A stretch of 64,000 bases of DNA from an uncultured Verrucomicrobiota bacterium (GTDB taxonomy: Bacteria; Verrucomicrobiota; Verrucomicrobiia; Limisphaerales; UBA1319): contig CAIMWS010000043.1 of the NCBI GenBank assembly GCA_903845125.1, forward strand, positions 1 to 64,000. Direction: 5' to 3'. This document shows positions 56,257-64,000 of the stretch, piece by piece (position 1 is the stretch's first letter; the number at the start of each line of letters is the position of its first letter). The notes under the pieces were generated by a model. That model saw only the letters and a program-made list of their open reading frames with translations. It had not been told where the DNA came from and did no database searches. The position numbers were made by a program, and so were the translations under genes.

Positions 56257-59200
56257 ATGAAGTTGAATCGTTCCATCTTTCGGCGTTGGACGGGAGCGGC
56301 CTTGGGGTTGGCCCTTTCGTTTTCGGTTCAGGCGGCCTCCAAGGCCAACCTGTTTCCATCCGGGCTCCGCTGTGAATACCTGGTGAACCCGTTGAACATC
56401 GGCGACCTCAGTCCTCGGTTGAGCTGGATTGTTGAATCCGGCCAACGGGGCCAAGCGCAGACGGGCTACCAAATCCAGGTGGCCACCAGCGCGGACCAGC
56501 TAAAACGCAACGTGGCCGATTTATGGGACTCGGGGAAAATTGCGAGCGATGAAACGATCGGGGTGCCCTACGCAGGCCAACCCCTGCACTCTGCCCAGCG
56601 TTGCTTTTGGCGGATCAAGGTCTGGGATAAAAATGACCAACCCTCCCCGTGGAGCCAGCCCGCTTTCTGGGGCATGGGCCTTTTGGAAGCCTCTGATTGG
56701 GAAGCCGAGTGGATTGGCTACGACAAGCCCCGCCAGGCGCAAACTCCCGAGGCACCCATGGAGGGTGCCAAATGGATCTGGTTTGCCGCCGATCCCACGC
56801 CCAATGCCCCCAAGGCAGCCCGCGTCTTCATGACGACTTTCCTGCTTCCGGTGGATCAAAAGGTGGAAAAAGCCGATTTGTGGGTGACGGCCGACGACAG
56901 CTTTTCATTCAACGTCAACGGCAAGCTGGCCGCCTCCACTGAGGCCGGCAACGATGGCTGGAAAAACGTCCACCAGATCGACCTGTCCCCTTTCGTCAAA
57001 AACGGTGAAAACATGGTGACCGTCCAGGTCGAAAACGCCACGGAAAGCCCCGCCGGTTTGCTCGCCAAAATCATCGTCCAACTTTCCGGCCAGAAGGCCG
57101 TGCAAGTGGTCACCGATGGCAAATGGCGCGCCACGGACCAGCCAGGAACCAATTGGCATACCCGCGAGATAGGCCCCAGCGAATGGCCAGCCTGCAAGGT
57201 CATCGGTGACTATGGCGTGCAGCCTTGGGGACAACTCAGTGCCAACGAGGTATTCACTCCGCCGCCGGTATTGCTTCGCAGCAGCCTGTTCCAGGTCCCC
57301 AAACCGTTGAAACGCGCCACTTTATTTGCCACCGGCCTCGGCTGGTTCGATTGCTACCTCAATGGCGCGCGCGTTTCCGAAGATCGCCTCAACCCGGGAT
57401 GGACCGACTATAACAAACGTGTTTATTACCGGGCCTACGATGTCACGCCGCTCCTCAAATCGGGCCGGAACATCATGGGAGCGGTTTTGGCGGATGGCTG
57501 GTATAGCGGTTATATCGGTGGCGGGCACAAACGGGAGCATTACGGGAAGAATCCTCGTTTTCGCGGCCAACTGCTGATCGAATTCGCTGACGGATCCAAA
57601 ACGGTGGTTTCCAGCGGCGCCAATTGGAAAGCCGCCACGGGTCCAACCTTGGCCGCCGACATCCTGATGGGTGAGACTTATGACGCCCGCCTGGCGAATA
57701 TTGCCTGGTCGGTCGCCGACTTTAACGATCAGGCATGGGAATCCGTTGACACCGGGGCGGAAGTCAAACCGCTGGTTCAGCCACACCCCGGCCCGGCGGT
57801 ACGCACGATCGCCCAGTTAAAACCCGTCTCCTACAAAGAAACCAAACCGGGCGTTTACGTGCTGGATATGGGGCAAAACTTTGCCGGAGTAGTTCGCCTC
57901 AAAACCTCCGGCGCTGCAGGCCAGCAAATCACCCTCCGCTATGCCGAACGCCTGAACCCGGATGGGACCATTTACACCACCAACTTGCGCAGCGCCAAGG
58001 CCACCGATGTTTATTTCTGTCATGGCAAGGGCGTGGAACTGTGGGAGCCCCGGTTTACCTTCCACGGCTTTCAGTATGTCGAAGTCACCGGCCTCTCCAA
58101 AGCCCCGGTGGAAGACACCATCACCGGGATTGCTTTGAGCAGCGACACTGCGCTGGCGGGTGGTTTCGAGACGAACGACCCCATGCTGAACAAACTGCAC
58201 AACAACATCCTTTGGACCCAGCGCGCTAATTTCATCGATATCCCCACCGATTGCCCGCAGCGCGATGAGCGGCTCGGCTGGACCGGCGACGCCCAGGTCT
58301 ATGTCCGCACCGCCACCTTGAACACTGACGTCCAGGCCTTCTTCACCAAGTGGCTGGTCGATTTGACCGATGGCCAGCGGGCCGATGGGCAATTCCCCAT
58401 GGTGGCCCCTGTGAAAGTCGCCGGAGATGATGGCGGTCCGGCTTGGGCGGATGCCGGCGTGATTTGCCCCTGGACCATTTATGAAGTCTATGGCGACAAG
58501 CGCCTCTTGGAACGCCAATACGATTCGATGGTCCGCTTCATCGACTTCTGCAAAAAACGGAGCAACGAAAACCTGCTGCCGCCTACGAACTACCATTGCT
58601 TTGGCGATTGGCTTTCCATCAAAGCCGAAACCCCGAAGGATGTCATCTATACGGCGTATTTCGCCGGTGCCACGCGCCTGGTGGCGCGCGCGGCGGAGGT
58701 TTTGGGCAAAACGGATGATGTGGCCAGGTTCCGCGACCTTTATAACCAGATAAAAACTTCCTTCAATAAGGAATATGTGGATAAAAAGGGCCGCATCAAA
58801 GGCAACACCCAGGCGTGCTATGTTCTGGCACTGGCGTTTGACCTGGTTGACACCACCAATTACGCCGCCGCCACGCAATACCTGGTGGAGGACATTCAAA
58901 ACCGGGGCTGGCACCTTTCCACCGGCTTTATCGGCACGAAGGATTTGATGCTCGTCCTGGAAAAAACGGGACGCATCAATGAAGCCTACCGGCTCCTGCA
59001 CAATGATTCATTCCCTTCCTGGGGATTTTCCATAAAACATGGCGCCACCAGCATCTGGGAACGCTGGGATGGATGGACACCTGATAAGGGCTTTCAAGAT
59101 CCCGGCATGAATTCCTTCGCCCATTATTCCTTCGGGGCGGTTTACCAATGGATGGTTGAAAACATAGGTGGTATTCGCAACAACGGCCCCGCCTACAAAA

Positions 59201-59508
59201 AAATTATCATAGCGCCGCAACCCGGCGGCCGGGTGGAAAACGCACAGGTATCTTACCAAAGCATTCGGGGAAAAATCCAAACCACCTGGAAACAAAGTGG
59301 ATCCGCTTTGGTTCTCGAAGTCTTGATCCCGGCCAATACCACCGCCACGGTGATCATTCCCGCGTTTGCCCCCGAGGATGTGACCGAAAGTGGCAAACCC
59401 ATCAAGGAAATTCCTGGCATTCAATTCGTCCGCATGGAGAAAAACCGGATTGTTTTAGAGGTGCCTTCGGGTCTGTATAATTTTGTATCCAGTCACTCCA
59501 TTTACTAA
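56257..59508 (+). CDS. GH78 alpha-L-rhamnosidase (secreted)
   Basis: ORF from 56248; MKLNRSIFRRWTGAALGLALSFSVQA signal peptide; LRCEYLVNPLNIGDLSPRLSWIVES; DCPQRDERLGWTGDAQVYVRTA; SWGFSIKHGATSIWERWDGWTPDKGF. Confidence 0.95.
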   Translation: MKLNRSIFRRWTGAALGLALSFSVQAASKANLFPSGLRCEYLVNPLNIGDLSPRLSWIVESGQRGQAQTGYQIQVATSADQLKRNVADLWDSGKIASDETIGVPYAGQPLHSAQRCFWRIKVWDKNDQPSPWSQPAFWGMGLLEASDWEAEWIGYDKPRQAQTPEAPMEGAKWIWFAADPTPNAPKAARVFMTTFLLPVDQKVEKADLWVTADDSFSFNVNGKLAASTEAGNDGWKNVHQIDLSPFVKNGENMVTVQVENATESPAGLLAKIIVQLSGQKAVQVVTDGKWRATDQPGTNWHTREIGPSEWPACKVIGDYGVQPWGQLSANEVFTPPPVLLRSSLFQVPKPLKRATLFATGLGWFDCYLNGARVSEDRLNPGWTDYNKRVYYRAYDVTPLLKSGRNIMGAVLADGWYSGYIGGGHKREHYGKNPRFRGQLLIEFADGSKTVVSSGANWKAATGPTLAADILMGETYDARLANIAWSVADFNDQAWESVDTGAEVKPLVQPHPGPAVRTIAQLKPVSYKETKPGVYVLDMGQNFAGVVRLKTSGAAGQQITLRYAERLNPDGTIYTTNLRSAKATDVYFCHGKGVELWEPRFTFHGFQYVEVTGLSKAPVEDTITGIALSSDTALAGGFETNDPMLNKLHNNILWTQRANFIDIPTDCPQRDERLGWTGDAQVYVRTATLNTDVQAFFTKWLVDLTDGQRADGQFPMVAPVKVAGDDGGPAWADAGVICPWTIYEVYGDKRLLERQYDSMVRFIDFCKKRSNENLLPPTNYHCFGDWLSIKAETPKDVIYTAYFAGATRLVARAAEVLGKTDDVARFRDLYNQIKTSFNKEYVDKKGRIKGNTQACYVLALAFDLVDTTNYAAATQYLVEDIQNRGWHLSTGFIGTKDLMLVLEKTGRINEAYRLLHNDSFPSWGFSIKHGATSIWERWDGWTPDKGFQDPGMNSFAHYSFGAVYQWMVENIGGIRNNGPAYKKIIIAPQPGGRVENAQVSYQSIRGKIQTTWKQSGSALVLEVLIPANTTATVIIPAFAPEDVTESGKPIKEIPGIQFVRMEKNRIVLEVPSGLYNFVSSHSIY

Positions 59509-59518
59509 AGATTATTGG

Positions 59519-59549
59519 GCGGACTGGAGAGGCTTGCCCCCCAGTCCGC
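59519..59549 (+). terminator. Hairpin between GH78 and lutA (possible terminator or attenuator)
   Basis: GCGGACTGG / CCAGTCCGC with 13-nt loop; short T-rich tail (TCCCTTT). Confidence 0.4.
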
Positions 59550-59587
59550 TCCCTTTCAAAATTGAAGGGGCCGGCTGGTTTATTTCC

Positions 59588-60307
59588 ATGAAAGCAACCT
59601 TGTTCATACCTTGTTTTATCGACCAGTTCTATCCCCAGGTCGGGGTGGGAGTGGTCAAAATCCTGCGGAAACTGGGACATGCTGTCGATTTTCCCGACCA
59701 GCAAACCTGCTGTGGCCAGCCCGCTTTCAACTCCGGCCTCTGGGATCAGGCACGCTCGGTAGCGGAACACGCCTTGGACGTGTTTCGGCAAGCCGAAGTG
59801 ATTGTCACCCCTTCCGGCTCCTGCGGGGCCATGATGAAAATCCATTACCCGGAATTGTTCCAAAACACGCCGCGCTACCAGGAGGCTTGTGAACTGTCCT
59901 CAAAAATTTACGAGTTCTCCCAATTCCTGGTCAACCGGCTCGGGGTAACCGACTTTGGCGCCACCTTCAAAGGGAAGGTCACCTTTCATGATGGCTGCCA
60001 TGGGCTGCGGGGATTGGGTGTTAAAAATGAACCTCGGGTTTTGCTCCAGCATGTCCGGGGATTGGAACTCCTGGAGCTGAAACCGGCTGAAACCTGCTGC
60101 GGGTTTGGCGGCACGTTTGCCGTCAAGTATCCACAGATTTCCTCCGCCATGGGAGATTCCAAATGCTCGGCGGTCCTGGAAACCGGGGCGGATTACGTCG
60201 TTTCCAACGATTCCAGCTGCTTGATGCACATCCAGGGCATGCTGACCCTTCAGAAAAAACCGATCCGCAGCCTCCATTTGGCGGAAGTTCTCGCTCATTC
60301 GTTATGA
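59588..60307 (+). CDS. lutA: Lactate utilization protein A (Fe-S oxidoreductase)
   Basis: Start MKATLFIPCFIDQFYPQVGVGVVKIL at 59588; CCG motifs TCCGQPAFNSG and TCCGFGGTFAVKYPQIS. Confidence 0.95.
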   Translation: MKATLFIPCFIDQFYPQVGVGVVKILRKLGHAVDFPDQQTCCGQPAFNSGLWDQARSVAEHALDVFRQAEVIVTPSGSCGAMMKIHYPELFQNTPRYQEACELSSKIYEFSQFLVNRLGVTDFGATFKGKVTFHDGCHGLRGLGVKNEPRVLLQHVRGLELLELKPAETCCGFGGTFAVKYPQISSAMGDSKCSAVLETGADYVVSNDSSCLMHIQGMLTLQKKPIRSLHLAEVLAHSL

Positions 60308-61707
60308 CTACTGCAGCCCGGCAATTCAAAGGCGAAGCCACTCGTTACACTGGCGATTTGACCCACCGGCATTGGATTCAAAAGGCATTGAGCGGCTATG
60401 AGGTCAAACGCGATGAGAACAAGGGGCGTTTCCAGGATTGGGAATCCGCCCGCCAGGCGGCCGCCCAAATAAAATACGAAGTCATCAACCACCTGGACCA
60501 ATACCTGGCTCAATTCGTAAAAAATATTGAAGCCCGGGGAGCGGTGGTTTTTTGGGCCAGCGATGCACAGGAAGCCCGGGATTACATTGTTGAAGTAGCC
60601 CGCAAAAACCAGGTGCGCAGCATTGTTAAATCCAAAAGCATGACCACCGAGGAAATCCACTTGAATCCGGCCCTGCAATCCGCTGGATTCGAGGTGGTGG
60701 AAACCGATCTCGGCGAATTCATCGTGCAATTGCGGGATGAAGCCCCCTACCACCTGGTCTTTCCCGCCATGCATTTAACCCGGGATCAAATCAGCGAGAT
60801 TTTCCAGCAAAAACTGGGCGCCGCGCCCGTAAAGGATCCCGAGCAATTGACGATGATCGCCCGCGGGGTGATGCGCCAAAAGTTTTGCCAGGCGGATATG
60901 GGGATCAGCGGAGTCAATTTCGGCGTGGCCGATACGGGCATGATTTCCATCACGGAAAATGAGGGCAACGCCCGTTTGTCCACTTCCCTGCCCCGCGTGC
61001 ATGTGGCCGTAATGGGTCTCGAAAAAATCATGCGCAGCATGGATGATCTGGCCCTGTTCCTGCCCATGCTGGCCACCGCCGGGGCCGGCCAGCTGATTTC
61101 CGGGTACAACACCCTTTATGCCGGCCCCCGGGCGGCTGACGAATGCGATGGCCCCCAGCAATTCCATATCGTCCTGCTGGACAACGGGCGCACCCGCCTG
61201 CTGGCCGATGCCGAGCAGCGCGACGCCTTGCATTGCATCCGCTGTGGCGCCTGCTTGAATGTCTGCCCCATTTTCCGCAATGTGGGCGGCCATTCTTACG
61301 GCACCACCTACCAGGGTCCCATAGGCTCGGTGATTACCCCCCACCTGCGCGGTTTGCTCGAGTGGAAGCACCTCTCTTTTGCCTCCTCCTTGTGCGGTGC
61401 CTGCACCCAGGCCTGCCCGGTTAAAATCGATTTGCACCACCATCTCCTCCAAAACCGGCGCAACGCCACCCAGGCGCATCCATCCTGGCTCGAAAGGCTC
61501 ATGTTCGGCGCTTTCTCGATCGTCATGCGCCGTGCGGCGCTGTACCGGCTCGCCATGTTCATGGGCAAGCTCTTCCAACCGCTGCATCCTTTGGTCAAAG
61601 GCACCGCTGTGGACCCTGTAAAAGCCTGGACCCGCACCCGCGAAACGCCACCTTTCGCTAAAACCAGCTTCCGCTCCTGGTGGCGCGATCAACAAAAAGG
61701 CGCATGA
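60304..61707 (+). CDS. lutB: Lactate utilization protein B (4Fe-4S iron-sulfur protein)
   Basis: ATGA overlap with lutA; MTTAARQFKGEATRYTGD; CIRCGACLNVCPIFRNVGGHSYGTTYQGPIG and LCGACTQACPVKIDLHHHLL. Confidence 0.95.
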   Translation: MTTAARQFKGEATRYTGDLTHRHWIQKALSGYEVKRDENKGRFQDWESARQAAAQIKYEVINHLDQYLAQFVKNIEARGAVVFWASDAQEARDYIVEVARKNQVRSIVKSKSMTTEEIHLNPALQSAGFEVVETDLGEFIVQLRDEAPYHLVFPAMHLTRDQISEIFQQKLGAAPVKDPEQLTMIARGVMRQKFCQADMGISGVNFGVADTGMISITENEGNARLSTSLPRVHVAVMGLEKIMRSMDDLALFLPMLATAGAGQLISGYNTLYAGPRAADECDGPQQFHIVLLDNGRTRLLADAEQRDALHCIRCGACLNVCPIFRNVGGHSYGTTYQGPIGSVITPHLRGLLEWKHLSFASSLCGACTQACPVKIDLHHHLLQNRRNATQAHPSWLERLMFGAFSIVMRRAALYRLAMFMGKLFQPLHPLVKGTAVDPVKAWTRTRETPPFAKTSFRSWWRDQQKGA

Positions 61708-62393
61708 TTATGGCCACTCAAGAAAACATCCTGGGGCGAATCCGTGAAGCGCTCCGCCTCCCTGCGGCAGTTCCCGGGCAATTGCACGGAGACCACTCGC
61801 CGGCCCCCACCGATGCCGCCGCTTTCCGGAAGTATCTTCCCAAAACGGGAGCTGATTTCGAGGCAAACTGCCAGCTCTTTGCCGCCAACGCTGCGGGTCT
61901 GAAGGCGGACTTTGTGCGCCTGCCAGACTTCGCCGCGGCGACGGCCGCGGTCAAGGAAATCGCCCGCCGTGAAAGCTGGCGCCGCCTGGCTACCCATCGC
62001 TGTGCGGCCACTGACGCGGTCTGCCAGAACCTGGGTTTGGATTTGCTCTATACCGACCAGCCATGCCCCACCGCCGATCTGGAAAAATGCGAGGCCGGCC
62101 TGTCCGCCTGTGAAGCGCTCATTGGCCAGACTGGCAGCGTCCTGATCACCAGCCGCAGCTGCGGTGGACGTGCCCTTTCCGTTCTGCCTCCGCACCATGT
62201 CGTGGTCGCCACCCCGGAACAGCTATTGCCGGATCTGCCGGCCGCATTCGCTCACATCCGCCAGAAATACCAGGCTAATTTCCCCAGCTGCATTTCCTTT
62301 ATCACCGGCCCCAGCCGCACGGGCGATATTGAACGCATCCTGGTCCTGGGGGCGCATGGCCCGAAAAAACTGACTATCCTGCTCGTCGGCTAA
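61704..62393 (+). CDS. lutC: Lactate utilization protein C (LUD domain)
   Basis: ATGA overlap with lutB; ALIGQTGSVLITSRSCGGRALSVLPPHHVVVATPEQLLPDL; FITGPSRTGDIERILVLGAHGPKKLTILLVG. Confidence 0.95.
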   Translation: MIMATQENILGRIREALRLPAAVPGQLHGDHSPAPTDAAAFRKYLPKTGADFEANCQLFAANAAGLKADFVRLPDFAAATAAVKEIARRESWRRLATHRCAATDAVCQNLGLDLLYTDQPCPTADLEKCEAGLSACEALIGQTGSVLITSRSCGGRALSVLPPHHVVVATPEQLLPDLPAAFAHIRQKYQANFPSCISFITGPSRTGDIERILVLGAHGPKKLTILLVG

Positions 62394-62415
62394 AACCCCT
62401 ATTGCGAAACATCTT

Positions 62416-63276
62416 ATGCCTGAAACAATTTCCCGCCGTTCGTTCCTCGGGCGGATGGCCGTTGCCTGCGCTGCCGGGCCTGGTTTGTATGCCAACTCAA
62501 GGGCAGCCACCGAAACCGCGGCTTTCGATTTCCCTTTGGCCGATCTCCACGTTCATCTCGACAATTCAACCCTGGATAAAGTCGTCGCACTTTCCAAACA
62601 GCTCGGCATCAAATTTGGGATCGTGGAACACGCTGGCACCAAGGAAAATAAATATCCCGTGGTGTTGAGCAATGATGAGGAACTCACCCAATATTTGGAT
62701 CGCCTTGAAGGCCAGCCGGTTTATAAGGGAGTTCAAGCTGAATGGGTGGACTGGATGAGTTGCTTCTCCAAAGGCGTTTTAGCCCGCTTGGAGTACGTGC
62801 TCACCGATGCCATGACAATCCGCAATGCATCCGGCCAGCGTGTAAAAATGTGGGAATCCGGATTTGAAATCGGCGAAAAACAAAAATTCATGGACCGTTA
62901 CGTGGATTGGCACGTTGAAATCATGGCCACCGAGCCCCTGGATGTTTTTGCCAATCTGACCTGGCTGCCCGCCACTTTGATGCCTGAATACGACACACTC
63001 TGGACCACGCAACGAATGGAAAAAATCATCCGGGCCGCGCTCCAATATGGTGTGGCTTTGGAGATCAGCTCCAGTTTCAAGGCCCCGAGGCTGGAATTCC
63101 TTAAAACGGCCAAAGCGGCCGGCGCAAAATTTTCCTTAGGGTCCAATGGCCGTTATCCCAACATGGGCAAGCTGGATTATTCACTCAGCATGGCCCGTTC
63201 CCTGGGGCTCCAGCGCCAGGATATGTTTGTTCCGCCAGCGGATGGACAAAAAGCCGTGCAACGGCGCAAGTTTTAA
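62416..63276 (+). CDS. Tat-exported PHP/amidohydrolase-like metal-dependent hydrolase
   Basis: 286 aa; SRRSFLGRMAVACAAGPGLYA leader; ADLHVHLDNSTLDKVVALSKQLGIKFGIVEHAG; C-terminal KFSLGSNGRYPNMGKLDYSLSMARSLGL. Confidence 0.7.
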   Translation: MPETISRRSFLGRMAVACAAGPGLYANSRAATETAAFDFPLADLHVHLDNSTLDKVVALSKQLGIKFGIVEHAGTKENKYPVVLSNDEELTQYLDRLEGQPVYKGVQAEWVDWMSCFSKGVLARLEYVLTDAMTIRNASGQRVKMWESGFEIGEKQKFMDRYVDWHVEIMATEPLDVFANLTWLPATLMPEYDTLWTTQRMEKIIRAALQYGVALEISSSFKAPRLEFLKTAKAAGAKFSLGSNGRYPNMGKLDYSLSMARSLGLQRQDMFVPPADGQKAVQRRKF

Positions 63277-63294
63277 CCGCACTTGTTTTCCACC

Positions 63295-64000
63295 ATGAAT
63301 TCGTTTCGCTTCCGCCTCTGGAGTGCCGCCATCCTCTGCCTGTGCCTGGCCCATTTTTCTCGCGGCCAGGAGTTGTTGGTCACACCCCGCAACCAGCAGG
63401 CTGTTTACCAGCCCAAACAAAACATCCAATGGGATGTTCAATGCCTGGGAGCCACCATCCCTGAAGCCAACTTTGTCTTGAAACTGGGCGGCCTGGCGGA
63501 AATCGCTCACGGCAGCATTCCACTGTCTGATGGAAAAGGCCAAATCGATGCAGCGCTCGAAAATCCCGGCTGGCTCCTGGCTGAAGTCAGTGTCAAACTT
63601 GCGGATGGCAAGCAACTGAAAGCCCTTGGTGGCGCCTTGGTTTCACCCGAAAAAATCACCCCTGCCCTGCCGCCACCAGGAGATTTCGATGCTTTTTGGA
63701 GTGAACAACTGAAGGTTCTGGCCGCCGTCCCGATGAATGCCCAGGTGGAGCCAGCAACCGCCGGCAAACCGGAAATCAGCTACTTCCATATCACCATGGA
63801 TAATATTCGGGACTCCAGGATCCGCGGCCAGTTGGCCCGGCCGGTTCAAGGTGAAAAATTGCCCGCCCTGCTCATTGTTCAATGGGCCGGAGTTTATCCC
63901 CTGCAAAAAAACTGGGTGCTGGACCGCGCCGCAGAGGGCTGGCTGGTGCTGAATATCAACGCCCACGACCTGCCGATCGATAAGCCGGAGTCATTTTACA
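63295..64000 (+). CDS. Acetylxylan-esterase-like (AXE1) secreted hydrolase, truncated by window end
   Basis: Open frame from ATG 63295 to window end: MNSFRFRLWSAAILCLCLAHFSRGQ signal peptide; PPPGDFDAFWSEQLKVLAAVP...RGQLARPVQGEKLPALLIVQWAGVYPLQ. Confidence 0.7.
   Translation, partial: MNSFRFRLWSAAILCLCLAHFSRGQELLVTPRNQQAVYQPKQNIQWDVQCLGATIPEANFVLKLGGLAEIAHGSIPLSDGKGQIDAALENPGWLLAEVSVKLADGKQLKALGGALVSPEKITPALPPPGDFDAFWSEQLKVLAAVPMNAQVEPATAGKPEISYFHITMDNIRDSRIRGQLARPVQGEKLPALLIVQWAGVYPLQKNWVLDRAAEGWLVLNINAHDLPIDKPESFY

Overview
The window is high-GC bacterial DNA. Gene content (ASPIC/UnbV FG-GAP protein, HzsA-like cytochrome, DUF6600 protein, H1-like tail protein, many secreted glycoside hydrolases) suggests a Verrucomicrobiota-like genome; this assignment is inference. 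From about 0.3 to 53.6 kb essentially all genes are on the minus strand. From 53.76 kb to the end they are on the plus strand. (1) 0.3-37.2 kb is a large carbohydrate and glycan-degradation region: GH20, GH78, GH89, clan-D-like GHs, (alpha/alpha)6-type proteins, SGNH and sialate-type esterases, an AGE-family epimerase and an MFS sugar porter. No SusC/SusD was seen. Two GH genes carry apparent single-base frameshifts. (2) 37.2-38.95 kb is gene-poor and contains an RHS/YD-repeat remnant. (3) 38.96-43.94 kb is a compact four-gene operon: a WXG100-like protein, a coiled-coil protein, a second small helical W-x-D-x5-F protein, and a 1.3-kaa coiled-coil/2-TM/FtsK-SpoIIIE ATPase. It looks like a minimal, divergent type VII (Esx)-like secretion system and is the best candidate for an undescribed system. 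(4) 44-53.6 kb encodes an H1-like protein, secreted hypotheticals, a DUF6600 repeat protein, a sialate O-acetylesterase, a Sel1 protein and an AraC regulator. (5) 53.76-64 kb is an L-rhamnose locus (rhaA, terminator, rhaT, GH78) followed by lutABC, a PHP/amidohydrolase-like protein and a truncated acetylxylan-esterase-like gene. All family calls come from reading the translated sequences; no database search was run.
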